Part shown: one piece after another, positions 43,719 to 51,238 of the stretch
Layout: the number at the start of each line of letters is the position of its first letter
Numbering within the stretch: the first letter of the stretch is position 1
Source of the DNA: Mesorhizobium onobrychidis
GTDB lineage: Bacteria > Pseudomonadota > Alphaproteobacteria > Rhizobiales > Rhizobiaceae
NCBI RefSeq assembly: GCF_024707545.1
Contig: NZ_CP062229.1
Location: forward strand, 2,213,501 to 2,277,500
Length of the DNA: 64,000 nucleotides
Direction: 5' to 3'
Position numbers and translations under genes: made by a program
Notes under the pieces: model-generated
What the model saw: the letters and a program-made list of their open reading frames with translations, nothing else
What the model was told of the DNA's origin: nothing
Databases searched by the model: none

Positions 43719-44003
43719 TTATTTCATCCACCCGCGCAGAGTGTCCAGCGTTCGCTTTAGCCACCCGTGTTCCCAGCCAAACATAGTGACGTAGTTGGTC
43801 ACTTCGGTCACGTCCTGCTGGCCAGGTTCCGTGATCTTGAACCCCTGATAATTCATGCAGCTGTAGAGAGCCCCCGGCTGAGGATTGAGAACTCGGCATT
43901 TAAACATCGCGTCGACGGCGTTTTGCTCGCTGTTTGGCGCAAGGATCATCATCCAAACAACGATGAAGAAGGCTGCGCCGCTTATTGCGGAATTGTTGGT
44001 CAT
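43719..44003 (-). CDS. Small membrane-anchored protein (94 aa)
   Basis: Start ATG 44003: TNNSAISGAAFFIVVWMMIL is an N-terminal anchor; the periplasmic part has KCRVLNPQPGALYSCMNYQG and GFKITEPGQQDVTEVTNYV. Coding character is good and there are two cysteines; function unknown. Confidence 0.6.
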   Translation of the reverse strand: MTNNSAISGAAFFIVVWMMILAPNSEQNAVDAMFKCRVLNPQPGALYSCMNYQGFKITEPGQQDVTEVTNYVTMFGWEHGWLKRTLDTLRGWMK

Positions 44004-44217
44004 CCGACTGACCACAGTCCGCCGTCCGATGCGTAGCCCGGCGCGGTCCGGCAAATGTCGCTGCAGGAGTGGGAGGAGCGGTTCAAGCCGAAGGCGTCGG
44101 CACCGCATCAGGGTAGCGACAAGCCCGCCGCCGAACCAGACGGAGCCGGAGGACGAGATCGGGATCCTCGAAACCATCCGGCGGGCCAAGGCGGCCAGAC
44201 GAGGCAGGGCCAGTTAG

Positions 44218-44382
44218 CGGGAACTCCCCGGTCCGGCGTGGACCAAGCGGGGACCCAAGTGGACGAAGGCGGTCGAAGCCTGCATGGCCTGCATTGAAGG
44301 TGAGGGCACACCCGAGGACGTAAGGAAGGCCTTCGAGATTGCTGCCAAGGAGGAGGGGTTGCTACGCTCCTCCTCTAATTAG
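44218..44382 (+). pseudogene. DUF982-like C-terminal fragment
   Basis: WTKRGPKWTKAVEACMACIE, then GTPEDVRKAFEIAAKEEGLL fits the end of DUF982 proteins (common in Rhizobiales). No start codon of its own; the preceding 150 bp contain other fragmentary frames (PEDEIGILETIRRAKAARRG). Confidence 0.5.
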
Positions 44383-44434
44383 GCTCACTTTGCGTGGGCG
44401 CTGTTGAACACCGGATGCCGCAGAGTCAGCTGCA

Positions 44435-45259
44435 CTATTTGCGTGCGAGCACGACGTGAGCCTCTTGGGGGAACATCAGCTCCCCTCCAGTTGAATAGAT
44501 TGCCAGCGAAGAACTTACATCACCCATGATCGCTGCGATGACTGCGTCGCGATGTCCGGCATCCATTCCGCTGACCAGCCCTGCCTGCGGAGTCGCTGCC
44601 AGCTGTAGTCGCACATATTCCTTTGACGAGGGGAATCGGATGTTCTGTGTCGTCGTGTCGATGGTCACCTGACGAAATCCCGCCCCGGCCACCAATCGGT
44701 AAAGCTCGTCTGCATCGGCGAGCGAATGCTCGGACCGTTTCGTTGCCGAAGCGCCTGGACCGAGGTGTCGATCCAAGGCATCCGCCAGCGCCTTTGCCGC
44801 AGGAGTGCGCTCAATAGCTCTGAAAACGCTTAAGGCCAGTCGGCCGTTAGGCACCAGAACCCGGAACATCTCACGTAGCGCACTCGATCGGTCCGGAAAA
44901 AACTGCAGTCCGAGTTGGCAAAGAACCAGATCGAAGGTGGCGTCAGGGAACGGCATTTCGAGCGCGCTTCCCTCGTGCCAGTCGATGAGCGGTCCAGCGC
45001 CTCTCGGGAGCGATCGAGCAACGGCAAGCATGCCCGTGTTGATGTCGAGGCCGACGACCTGCCCACTTCCCATACGCTCGGCCGCCAAGCGTGCCACCAC
45101 GCCGGTGCCGCAAGCTACGTCCAGAACCCGCTCACCAGATAGAGGCGCGGCACGATCCACGAGGTCGGCAGCCCACAGGGCTGTGATTGCCGGGACCAGG
45201 TAGCGCTCGTAGAGTTCCGCGGCGCTGCCTTCCAGCTGCCACTGCTCCTGCTCGGCCAT
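44435..45259 (-). CDS. UbiE-type SAM-dependent methyltransferase (274 aa)
   Basis: SAM motif VLDVACGTGVVARLAAERM, then VVGLDINTGMLAVAR and FDLVLCQLGLQFFPDRSSAL, LRPN-like LVPNGRLALSVF. Full length. Substrate unknown; looks like a small-molecule methylase. Confidence 0.9.
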   Translation of the reverse strand: MAEQEQWQLEGSAAELYERYLVPAITALWAADLVDRAAPLSGERVLDVACGTGVVARLAAERMGSGQVVGLDINTGMLAVARSLPRGAGPLIDWHEGSALEMPFPDATFDLVLCQLGLQFFPDRSSALREMFRVLVPNGRLALSVFRAIERTPAAKALADALDRHLGPGASATKRSEHSLADADELYRLVAGAGFRQVTIDTTTQNIRFPSSKEYVRLQLAATPQAGLVSGMDAGHRDAVIAAIMGDVSSSLAIYSTGGELMFPQEAHVVLARK

Positions 45260-45329
45260 AGCGTTCCTTTCCGCACAACGAGCCGCTCGGCAAAAGGCTC
45301 GATCGTCGCTTTTAAGCAGCCATCATAAA

Positions 45330-45497
45330 GCGCGTGTCTGTCAAACAAGCAACCGCGCGCCAACCGGCGGTTGGTAGACGCGACGCAGCCGGCGCGCATA
45401 GGATTTCTGCGCACCGGGCACACCACCCCCGCCCACCCCTCGTGCCTGGTGAACCGACTTGTTGCCCGCCGTGCCGAAAGGTGCGGCGGGCTTTTTT
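45330..45497 (+). ncRNA. Candidate small RNA or regulatory leader with strong terminator
   Basis: The end, 45464-45497, is a 12-bp stem (GCCCGCCGTGCC/GGTGCGGCGGGC, two G-T pairs) with loop GAAA and TTTTTT, a near-ideal intrinsic terminator. No rightward gene precedes it. The upstream part has CAACCGGCGGTTG (hairpin) and a single-stranded C-rich stretch CCACCCCCGCCCACCCC, which suits an Hfq-type antisense RNA. 5' end unknown. Confidence 0.4.
45464..45497 (+). terminator. Intrinsic terminator
   Basis: 12-bp GC-rich stem, GAAA tetraloop, T6 tail, 79 bp upstream of the small gene at 45576. Confidence 0.8.
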
Positions 45498-45575
45498 GCT
45501 GTCCGGGTGGAACCCGATCTGGCCACAAGCGTTCGGTGCGGCAACAAAGCGCCGTGCGTCAAAGTGGGAGGAACA

Positions 45576-45800
45576 ATGCGGGAAAGGCAAGGCTTCACCG
45601 ATAAAGAAAGACACGACAGGCAGGAGCGCACGTCGGATGCTAAAAGGGCATTCACAGACTTCGAGCGTGTGGCACGAGAAGCAAAGACGGCTCGGCTGCG
45701 GCAGCAACGACTAAAGGCCGAAACCGCTCTTCCTGCTGAATTGGCAGCGAAACCGAAGAGGAACCGAAAAGACAAAAGGTCTAGTAGGCAAGCGGGTTAG
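45576..45800 (+). CDS. Small charged protein (74 aa)
   Basis: GGGAGGAACA precedes MRERQGFTDKERHDRQERTS, then DFERVAREAKTARLRQQRLK and a Lys/Arg tail. Conserved type in rhizobia from memory (MREKQGxTDKER). Very basic helix, maybe nucleic-acid binding; function unknown. Confidence 0.7.
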   Translation: MRERQGFTDKERHDRQERTSDAKRAFTDFERVAREAKTARLRQQRLKAETALPAELAAKPKRNRKDKRSSRQAG

Positions 45801-45900
45801 GCTTCTGCAGCATGTTCTCGCAGACATTGCTGTGGAGATCGCATTGCCCGATCAGCCGCGCTCTCCGGGCGAGGACGCGGGTTCCCTTTTCGGCCTGGCG

Positions 45901-46323
45901 CTAAGTGCGACTAGCTCCAGGCACCTCGTCGAGGAGATTTGGACCTTTGCTCACAGGCATTTGGCCGTCGGGAGTAAGCTTGTCCACCGCGTCGGGCAGT
46001 TCTCTTGTGAGCCGGTCGAGAAGTTCCTCGCGGGACAATCCGGTTTGCTCCGCGAGATCGCTTAACGTTTGCGGGTCGATCGCTTTCTCAACCTGGTCGC
46101 GCTGAACGGGGCGATTTGATCCTGTACCAACCCAGGAATCAACTTGATCGCCCGCACCCGCATTCCTGAGACGATCCAGGATATCGCCGAGCCCGCCGGG
46201 GGAGCCAGCGCTTTTGGGATCTGTCGAGTTCCTACCGGCGATTAACTCGCCGATCTTGTCCCTATTCTTGTAGGCAAGCAGGCCAAGCAAGGCTATGGCG
46301 ACTTTTCCTATGTCAAGGCTCAT
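45901..46323 (-). CDS. YidB family protein (140 aa)
   Basis: AAGGAGAT precedes SLDIGKVAIALLGLLAYKNR, then GGLGDILDRLRNAGAGDQVD, SWVGTGSN, VEKAIDPQTLSDLAEQTGLS and LLDRLTRELPDAVDKLTPDG. All are hallmarks of YidB/DUF937 proteins. Function unknown; often stress-induced. Confidence 0.9.
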   Translation of the reverse strand: MSLDIGKVAIALLGLLAYKNRDKIGELIAGRNSTDPKSAGSPGGLGDILDRLRNAGAGDQVDSWVGTGSNRPVQRDQVEKAIDPQTLSDLAEQTGLSREELLDRLTRELPDAVDKLTPDGQMPVSKGPNLLDEVPGASRT

Positions 46324-46349
46324 TTCGCATCTCCTTCCATGAAGAAGGG

Positions 46350-46376
46350 ACAAGGCATGCGGCTTTGAAAGGTTCC
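46350..46376 (-). promoter_or_regulatory. Candidate stress promoter of the YidB-like gene
   Basis: Minus strand GGAACCTTTC-N12-CTTGT, 27 bp upstream of the start codon. The same GGAACCTTTC-N12-CTTGT arrangement is at 58429-58455 upstream of the ferritin-like gene, so it is unlikely to be chance. Confidence 0.45.
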
Positions 46377-46385
46377 ACTGTGTTG

Positions 46386-46667
46386 CTACTGGGCTGGTTT
46401 ACCGTTCGGTGAGCCGAGCGATTGCGGCTTCGCGGTCGGCTTCTGGCGGGACTTCAGCACGCGCCCCGCGGAGAATGATGGACGATCCGTGATGCCAATC
46501 GTCTCGATCGGTTCGGGCGCTTGAGCTTGCGCCAAATCCTCCCAACGAGGAACTCGACGGGTTCTCCGATCGTTGAATGCCTTTGATCGAGCCGCCGTCC
46601 TGCCGTCCACCTCGATACGCAAAACGGAATACGATCCGGAGCGTAGAACCCTCTCGGTGTGGTTCAT
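46386..46667 (-). CDS. Hypothetical protein (93 aa)
   Basis: MNHTERVLRSGSYSVLRIEV, DRRTRRVPRWEDLAQAQAPE, then a Pro/Lys-rich tail. Reasonable composition but no strong ribosome-binding site and no known family. Confidence 0.45.
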   Translation of the reverse strand: MNHTERVLRSGSYSVLRIEVDGRTAARSKAFNDRRTRRVPRWEDLAQAQAPEPIETIGITDRPSFSAGRVLKSRQKPTAKPQSLGSPNGKPAQ

Positions 46668-46797
46668 GGCCAGCGGTTAAGGGCCGCTATTTCAACGACT
46701 ACATCCGCAATCACTTCCGATACCGTGTGGTTACGACCGGCGATGATGCCGGATGACGTCCTATGGACCACGCCCGTCATTCAGGCTGGTGGCGACG

Positions 46798-47673
46798 CTA
46801 TGAGTTGGTAGAAGACTCGTCCGACGACCCCGGCAAACGATCGCGAATGGCTTCCTCGGTTCGCTTTGCGGTCGATTCCACAACTTTGCCGACCTTGCCT
46901 GCTAGCGTGTCGGCATCTCCACCCGAGCCTTGCCGGTCGGCCTCTTCCTTGACCGTTTCGTAGGCCTCGGCGGCAACTTGCTTTGCTTGCTCCAGGCCCG
47001 TTTCGAGAACCTCCTCCGCACTGTCGCGAATTTTGTCGCGGTAGGCGCCAAGTTGCTCGTCCTCTGTGGCTGTGTGGGGCAGCATCACCCCGATAGCAGT
47101 GCCCAGCGCAAGGCCGACTGCGGCGATAGCCAGCGGTTCGCGCTCGAAGAGGTCCTGTGCCGATTGGCGCGTCCGAGCCGCTATCTCGCTGGCGCTTGAG
47201 CCGAGCTGTCCGGCGGTTTTTGTCATCCTCTCCTTGGCGCCCGTTGCAGCGTTTGCTGCAGCCTCGGCCGCGCCGCTTGCTGCTGATGTAACCGAACCGG
47301 CGGTATCGGAGAGCATCGCAGTGATTCCGGACCCTTCGTTGCCCTGGCTGAAATCATCGCCGCGCAAGTTAGAGAAAGCGTCGGGAGCCGTGCCTGTCCG
47401 ATAGGCGGCGGCAGCTGAGTTGGTTGGCGACGTGCCGTTGCCGAGCATCAGCCAGGCCAGGCCGGCTCCAATCAACGTCAGCGGCAACGGGTTGTTGACT
47501 TGCGACTTGAGGTTGCCAAGCATGGCGGATCCTTCGCCGGCGAACATTCCGGTAAATTCGTCGATCAATTGACCCGGTGTCATCTTGCTGCGGATCGAAT
47601 CGGCGGTGTCTGCTACTTTCGCCCGGGCGATGTCGGCATCGCGTTCAAGCTCGGCTGCGGATTTGTCGCTCAT
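46798..47673 (-). CDS. DUF3618 domain membrane protein (291 aa)
   Basis: N-terminal DUF3618: SAAELERDADIARAKVADTA, DSIRSKMTPGQLIDEF, then a membrane span (PLPLTLIGAGLAWLMLGNG), an Ala-rich apolipoprotein-like helix region (ATGAKERMTKTAGQLGSSAS, QSAQDLFEREPLAIAAVGLA) and an acidic coiled tail. ATGA overlap with the holin-like gene. Thought to be an envelope-stress protein; exact role unknown. Confidence 0.88.
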   Translation of the reverse strand: MSDKSAAELERDADIARAKVADTADSIRSKMTPGQLIDEFTGMFAGEGSAMLGNLKSQVNNPLPLTLIGAGLAWLMLGNGTSPTNSAAAAYRTGTAPDAFSNLRGDDFSQGNEGSGITAMLSDTAGSVTSAASGAAEAAANAATGAKERMTKTAGQLGSSASEIAARTRQSAQDLFEREPLAIAAVGLALGTAIGVMLPHTATEDEQLGAYRDKIRDSAEEVLETGLEQAKQVAAEAYETVKEEADRQGSGGDADTLAGKVGKVVESTAKRTEEAIRDRLPGSSDESSTNS

Positions 47674-48065
47674 CTGATTTGATCCTTGATCACGCGCGCG
47701 TCGCGCTTGAGTTGGTCTTGTGTGCGATCGGGCGTCAGCTCGGAAGGAGCCATGCTTTTCGTGCCAGAGCGCAAGAGAATGATTCCCAGTATCGCGACGA
47801 CGATCCCGACCAGCAGCGAGGACCATCCCGCTCCCAAGCCGGCACTCGCCAGGGCGATTACGAGTGCTTGCAAAAGCACTATCAAGGCCGCGAGAAGGCA
47901 TATCGCGCCGCCCAGAACCTCGGCGGCGCCTGTGCCGGCCTTGCTAATTTTTTCCGAAATTTCGGCCCGCAACAGCCTACTTTCGGTTTGAAGCAGGGTT
48001 GTGACCTGCTGTGCCAGATCGCTGACGAGGGTTGCGAGGCCGCGACTTTCCTGATTGTTGGTCAT
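47670..48065 (-). CDS. DUF1469 (phage-holin-like) membrane protein (131 aa)
   Basis: LATLVSDLAQQVTTLLQTES and RLLRAEISEKISKAG form the typical amphipathic N-terminal helix, then two membrane spans (EVLGGAICLLAALIVLLQAL and SLLVGIVVAILGIILL). Overlaps both neighbours by ATGA, so it is the middle of a three-gene translational unit. Not a phage gene despite the family name. Confidence 0.9.
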   Translation of the reverse strand: MTNNQESRGLATLVSDLAQQVTTLLQTESRLLRAEISEKISKAGTGAAEVLGGAICLLAALIVLLQALVIALASAGLGAGWSSLLVGIVVAILGIILLRSGTKSMAPSELTPDRTQDQLKRDARVIKDQIR

Positions 48066-48730
48066 GGGTTCTGCTCCAGGCTTGCGCCTGCCCAGTCGTC
48101 GCCGGCCAGATCATCGCCGGCCAAGTCATCGTCGCGCTGGCTGGAGCGGGCCGGCGTCGGGTCGGATGCCTCTGCCGATCGCGTAGCGGACTCATCCGAG
48201 TTCGAAACCGTTTCTGAATCCCTGTGTGTTTGCGATCGACTCTGTGTCTCGGCCCGGGCAGATGGCGGCGAGCTCTTGATAAACCGCCCCAGCGCCAAGC
48301 CTGCCAATACTGAACCGGCGATCAGCGCTCCTGAGTTTTCGCGGCCGAACGACCGCATCTCGCCAAGAACATCTTCGAATGGTTTGTCCTTCAACGAAGA
48401 TGAAAAGCGTTCAAGTGCGCCGGCGGCATCAAGGGTGAACTTTGAAGCGGTCCGTTGATCATTATTGGCCAGATGCTCGCTTGCCGCTCGCAACGCTCCG
48501 CTAAAGGCCTTTAGGTTGGAGCTGATATCGCGCTGTGTTCCCTCGGCTTTGTTGAATATTTCCTGCTTCGCTTCCGAAGCGTAATCGCCCGCCTTCCTGG
48601 TGAGTTCATCGCGAGCGTCATGTAGCGCCTCTGTCGCGGTGTGCGTTTCCTGCTGGAACCGCTCGGACAGTTCGCTTTTGGCTGTTTCGAAATCGGCCGG
48701 CTTACGGCCCTGATCGTCTTCGCGCTGCAT
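48062..48730 (-). CDS. Stress-type protein with amphipathic helix repeats (222 aa)
   Basis: MQREDDQGRKPADFETAKSE, then long amphipathic helices (HTATEALHDARDELTRKAGD, KAFSGALRAASEHLANNDQR) and a glycine-rich span (SGALIAGSVLAGLALGRFI). The end has a small repeat DDLAGDDLAGDDWAG. Resembles 'nutrient deprivation-induced' proteins of rhizobia; function unknown. A truncated copy of its start occurs at 52875. Confidence 0.75.
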   Translation of the reverse strand: MQREDDQGRKPADFETAKSELSERFQQETHTATEALHDARDELTRKAGDYASEAKQEIFNKAEGTQRDISSNLKAFSGALRAASEHLANNDQRTASKFTLDAAGALERFSSSLKDKPFEDVLGEMRSFGRENSGALIAGSVLAGLALGRFIKSSPPSARAETQSRSQTHRDSETVSNSDESATRSAEASDPTPARSSQRDDDLAGDDLAGDDWAGASLEQNP

Positions 48731-48738
48731 GGTATCTC

Positions 48739-48813
48739 CTAATGGAATCCGAGGAAGGAGAGGATCGCAAGCACTACGACGACGAGGCCGATGAGATAGA
48801 TGACATTGTTCAT
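48739..48813 (-). CDS. 24-residue membrane microprotein
   Basis: GGAGGAG precedes MNNVIYLIGLVVVVLAILSF then LGFH. One hydrophobic span. This short family is widespread in alphaproteobacteria from memory and is often missed by gene callers. First gene of the operon 48813 to 46798. A partly deleted copy lies at 52.8 kb. Confidence 0.8.
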   Translation of the reverse strand: MNNVIYLIGLVVVVLAILSFLGFH

Positions 48814-48840
48814 GGTGGCAATCTCCTCCATTGCCTAACG

Positions 48841-48865
48841 AACTTGCCTGCGGCAAACAGGTTCC
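48841..48865 (-). promoter_or_regulatory. EcfG-like promoter of the microprotein/DUF3618 operon
   Basis: Minus strand GGAAC (48865-48861), 16-bp spacer, AGTT (48844-48841), 28 bp before the microprotein start. Exactly the same GGAAC-N16-AGTTCG is kept in the duplicate at 52755-52779. Confidence 0.6.
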
Positions 48866-49015
48866 ATCATTTGGAGCTAAATTAGCAATAGCGCATCAGG
48901 CCGGCGAGCCTGTGGACTCTCTTGGAATTCGCACACGCCGTATGGGCGGCCGTGCGGCGCCTCCGCGTTCGGATTTCAAGGGCTCATGGTCAGGAAGTAT
49001 AATGAAGCACTACGC

Positions 49016-49219
49016 CTAGGTCACATTAAGATCAAAGCTCACCGGAAGACCGTGGTCTATTGCACGACTAGCGATCATGTTCGCTAGGTCGGAATCAGAG
49101 ACCGAACATGCCGGAACAATCTGTTTGAGCGCTTTAACGGCGAGCCCCGTCGATATGAAACTATGCCGCCGCCTCCGAACATCTACATACTGTTCGATGA
49201 GGTTTTCGAGTTCACGCAT
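49016..49219 (-). CDS. Small hypothetical protein (67 aa)
   Basis: MRELENLIEQYVDVRRRRHS, FISTGLAVKALKQIVPACSV, then SDLANMIASRAIDHGL. Helical, resembles conserved Mesorhizobium proteins from memory. AAAAAGG upstream is a fair ribosome-binding site. Confidence 0.65.
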   Translation of the reverse strand: MRELENLIEQYVDVRRRRHSFISTGLAVKALKQIVPACSVSDSDLANMIASRAIDHGLPVSFDLNVT

Positions 49220-49356
49220 GTGCAATCCTTTTTGGACGTCAACTGTGCCAGTTGAACCCAGCTTTAATCCATCCGGAGCAAGGGCTCATTCACATTGTTT
49301 AATGGACGAGAATCTTGATGCCGCATTGGCGCGCTGGCGCGTCTTGGCCGAGGCGG

Positions 49357-50082
49357 TCACCGCGGTTCGTGAAAGAGATTTAGGTAGGTCGCATCAAAGT
49401 CGGCCAGTAATGCCAATCGCTGGAAATCCAGGATAACAATCCTCCTGTCTTTCCAGCTAACCAGGTCCTTCGCTCGAAGTTCCTGCAGCGTCCGATTCAC
49501 GTGAACTACCGATAGACCAAGCACGTCGCCCAATTCCGCTTGCGTCAGTGGAATCGCGAACGTCTGGTCAGAGGCCAATCCAACTATTTCTAAGCGGACA
49601 TACAACTCGCAAATTACATGTGCGAGATGCTGTTTGGCGGAGCGACGCCCGAGACAGGTTATCCAAGTTCGTTGGATTGAGGCATCGATAGTGGTTGAAA
49701 GCCAGAGCATCCGGGTGAGATGTGGACTTCCACCCATTGCTGTGAGCAGGTCTTTGTGTCGAATGAAAACTACATCGCACGAGCCCAGGGCGCTCACGCT
49801 GTGATCCATCACTTTGAGCAGTAAACTATGCAGATCGACAAAGTCTCCCGGCACGTGAATTGCCGTTATTTGACGCTTACCTTCTCGAATAGCCTGGTTT
49901 CGAACTGCGAAACCATTCGCAATAAGACAGCTTTCGGCGGGGCGGGAACCCTCCCTGACAATCTCCTCATCGGGTCCGAAAGTTACCGGCCGGACCGGAA
50001 GAGCCTCAATAAGCGTGATTTCGTCTCGCGGCAGGGTGTCGCGGCGGTCGAGCATGCGAACTAAAAGGTCTTTGCCGAACAT
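49357..50082 (-). CDS. Crp/Fnr family transcription regulator (241 aa)
   Basis: Cyclic-nucleotide-type beta-barrel (VTFGPDEEIVREGSRPAESC, HVPGDFVDLHSLLLKVMDHS), a long dimer helix, then the winged helix LTQAELGDVLGLSVVHVNRT. Lacks the FNR cysteine set; effector unknown. Very similar in layout to the regulator at 61788, so probably paralogues. Confidence 0.92.
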   Translation of the reverse strand: MFGKDLLVRMLDRRDTLPRDEITLIEALPVRPVTFGPDEEIVREGSRPAESCLIANGFAVRNQAIREGKRQITAIHVPGDFVDLHSLLLKVMDHSVSALGSCDVVFIRHKDLLTAMGGSPHLTRMLWLSTTIDASIQRTWITCLGRRSAKQHLAHVICELYVRLEIVGLASDQTFAIPLTQAELGDVLGLSVVHVNRTLQELRAKDLVSWKDRRIVILDFQRLALLADFDATYLNLFHEPR

Positions 50083-50099
50083 CGCAGTCCCTGACCAAA

Positions 50100-50282
50100 T
50101 CAGGAATCGAATTCCAGCGGCTCGTGCCCCGGCTGATCGTGCCAGATGACGCGCCGCAGGTCCCGAGCATCTACAACTTGGTCGCCTGTCGGGCACAGAT
50201 AGAAATGGTCGCTTTCATGCTCGACCTCTTCGCTATGCAGCTTGCCTGTAATGGGCGGCCCTAGTTGTGAAAGGTTGGTCAT
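50100..50282 (-). CDS. Small conserved-type protein (60 aa)
   Basis: MTNLSQLGPPITGKLHSEEV, EHESDHFYLCPTGDQVVDAR then HDQPGHEPLE. Related proteins have CPxCGQ here; this copy has CPTGDQ, so a putative metal-binding Cys pair is lost. Confidence 0.65.
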   Translation of the reverse strand: MTNLSQLGPPITGKLHSEEVEHESDHFYLCPTGDQVVDARDLRRVIWHDQPGHEPLEFDS

Positions 50283-50307
50283 TGTTCGAGAATCGTTCTT
50301 TTTTGAG

Positions 50308-50496
50308 TCACGGCGTTCCGAGCCTCTGAGCCTCCCGACACAGGGTCTCGCGATCATTACCGTGCTTGCCAAAAAGGTCGCGGATCCTGCGGTATTGAGA
50401 GGCCGAACTTAATGGCGAAATAGCAGAACTCATATTTTTCGTCACCCGCGACGCGGTTTCCGCCCCAGAACCTCTATTGCACTTGTCGTCGGCCAT
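50308..50496 (-). CDS. Small hypothetical protein (62 aa)
   Basis: GGGAGGAAATC precedes MADDKCNRGSGAETASRVTK, then SQYRRIRDLFGKHGNDRETL. The strong ribosome-binding site supports it. No family recognised. Confidence 0.55.
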   Translation of the reverse strand: MADDKCNRGSGAETASRVTKNMSSAISPLSSASQYRRIRDLFGKHGNDRETLCREAQRLGTP

Positions 50497-50639
50497 TTTG
50501 ATTTCCTCCCTGGCTGGCCTTCAGATCAAGCGCAACGCGGATCAGCAACATTTGTTGCCGCCTCCCATTAGAATCACGTTATGTTCCGTCTAGCTAATAT
50601 ATACCGCCGACCCAGACTCGATCAGGTGGGCAAACCTGT

Positions 50640-50776
50640 GAGTGCCGCGCCGGCCGGCTCGAGTTCATTCCGCCGATGCCTACCTGGTAGCCAAGCCGCC
50701 CCAAGGTGACGACTGGATTCACGAGGCCCAGTTCGACAGCCACCGCTCGCAGATCGTTATGAGCCGCAAGTTTTGA
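50640..50776 (+). pseudogene. LigD-type DNA ligase, second decayed N-terminal fragment
   Basis: RLEFIPPMPT, then in another frame VAKPPQGDDWIHEAQFDSHR and SQIVMSRKF followed by a stop. Compared with the 29.7-kb fragment the catalytic KFDG is QFDS, so the active-site Lys is gone as well. Confidence 0.7.
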
Positions 50777-50869
50777 GTTGCGTCTGCACGAGTAATTGCC
50801 TGGGGTGAGTTCGGGTAATTGCCATGTGCAGGGTCCGCGATTTCGCCCAGCTTCAACTGTCAGGAGGCG

Positions 50870-50985
50870 ATGGAGCCTGGCTTTCAAGCGATGGTCGATT
50901 GCATGCTAGAGGCCGGCTGGACGCGCCGAGAGAGGCGCAGCTCGCGATCGCCCATGCCATAATCCGCGCCGGCCGGTCGCGCTAA
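50870..50985 (+). pseudogene. Small protein, one frameshift
   Basis: CAGGAGG precedes MEPGFQAMVDCMLEAGWTRR; after a one-base shift EAQLAIAHAIIRAGRSR to a stop. The pattern (V/D)xxxEAGWxxxExxxAI is seen in many small rhizobial proteins. Confidence 0.5.
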
Positions 50986-51238
50986 GTTAAAACGCAGTCA
51001 GCCGACTGCCGCGAATGGCCGACATGGTGGAAAGCTGGCGTATTCTCATTGGTCGCTCGAACAAGCCATTGAGGGGTCGTGGGCAGGGCAGTGTTGCTAT
51101 TAAATCAACTCGTCGCATGGGATTGGCGCAGTGTTTCTGCAGTCGGCGGATGTTTATTTGTGAGCGCAGGTCTGCACCTGCATCCTTTGGCGCTATTACA
51201 CGTTTGCCCCGCGAAGAAGATGCTCTGGGCCGGCAGCC

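Noticed and set aside
47670..48065. Phage holin as evidence of a prophage
   Set aside because: DUF1469 proteins are chromosomal envelope genes; the neighbours are DUF3618 and stress-type genes, not phage genes.
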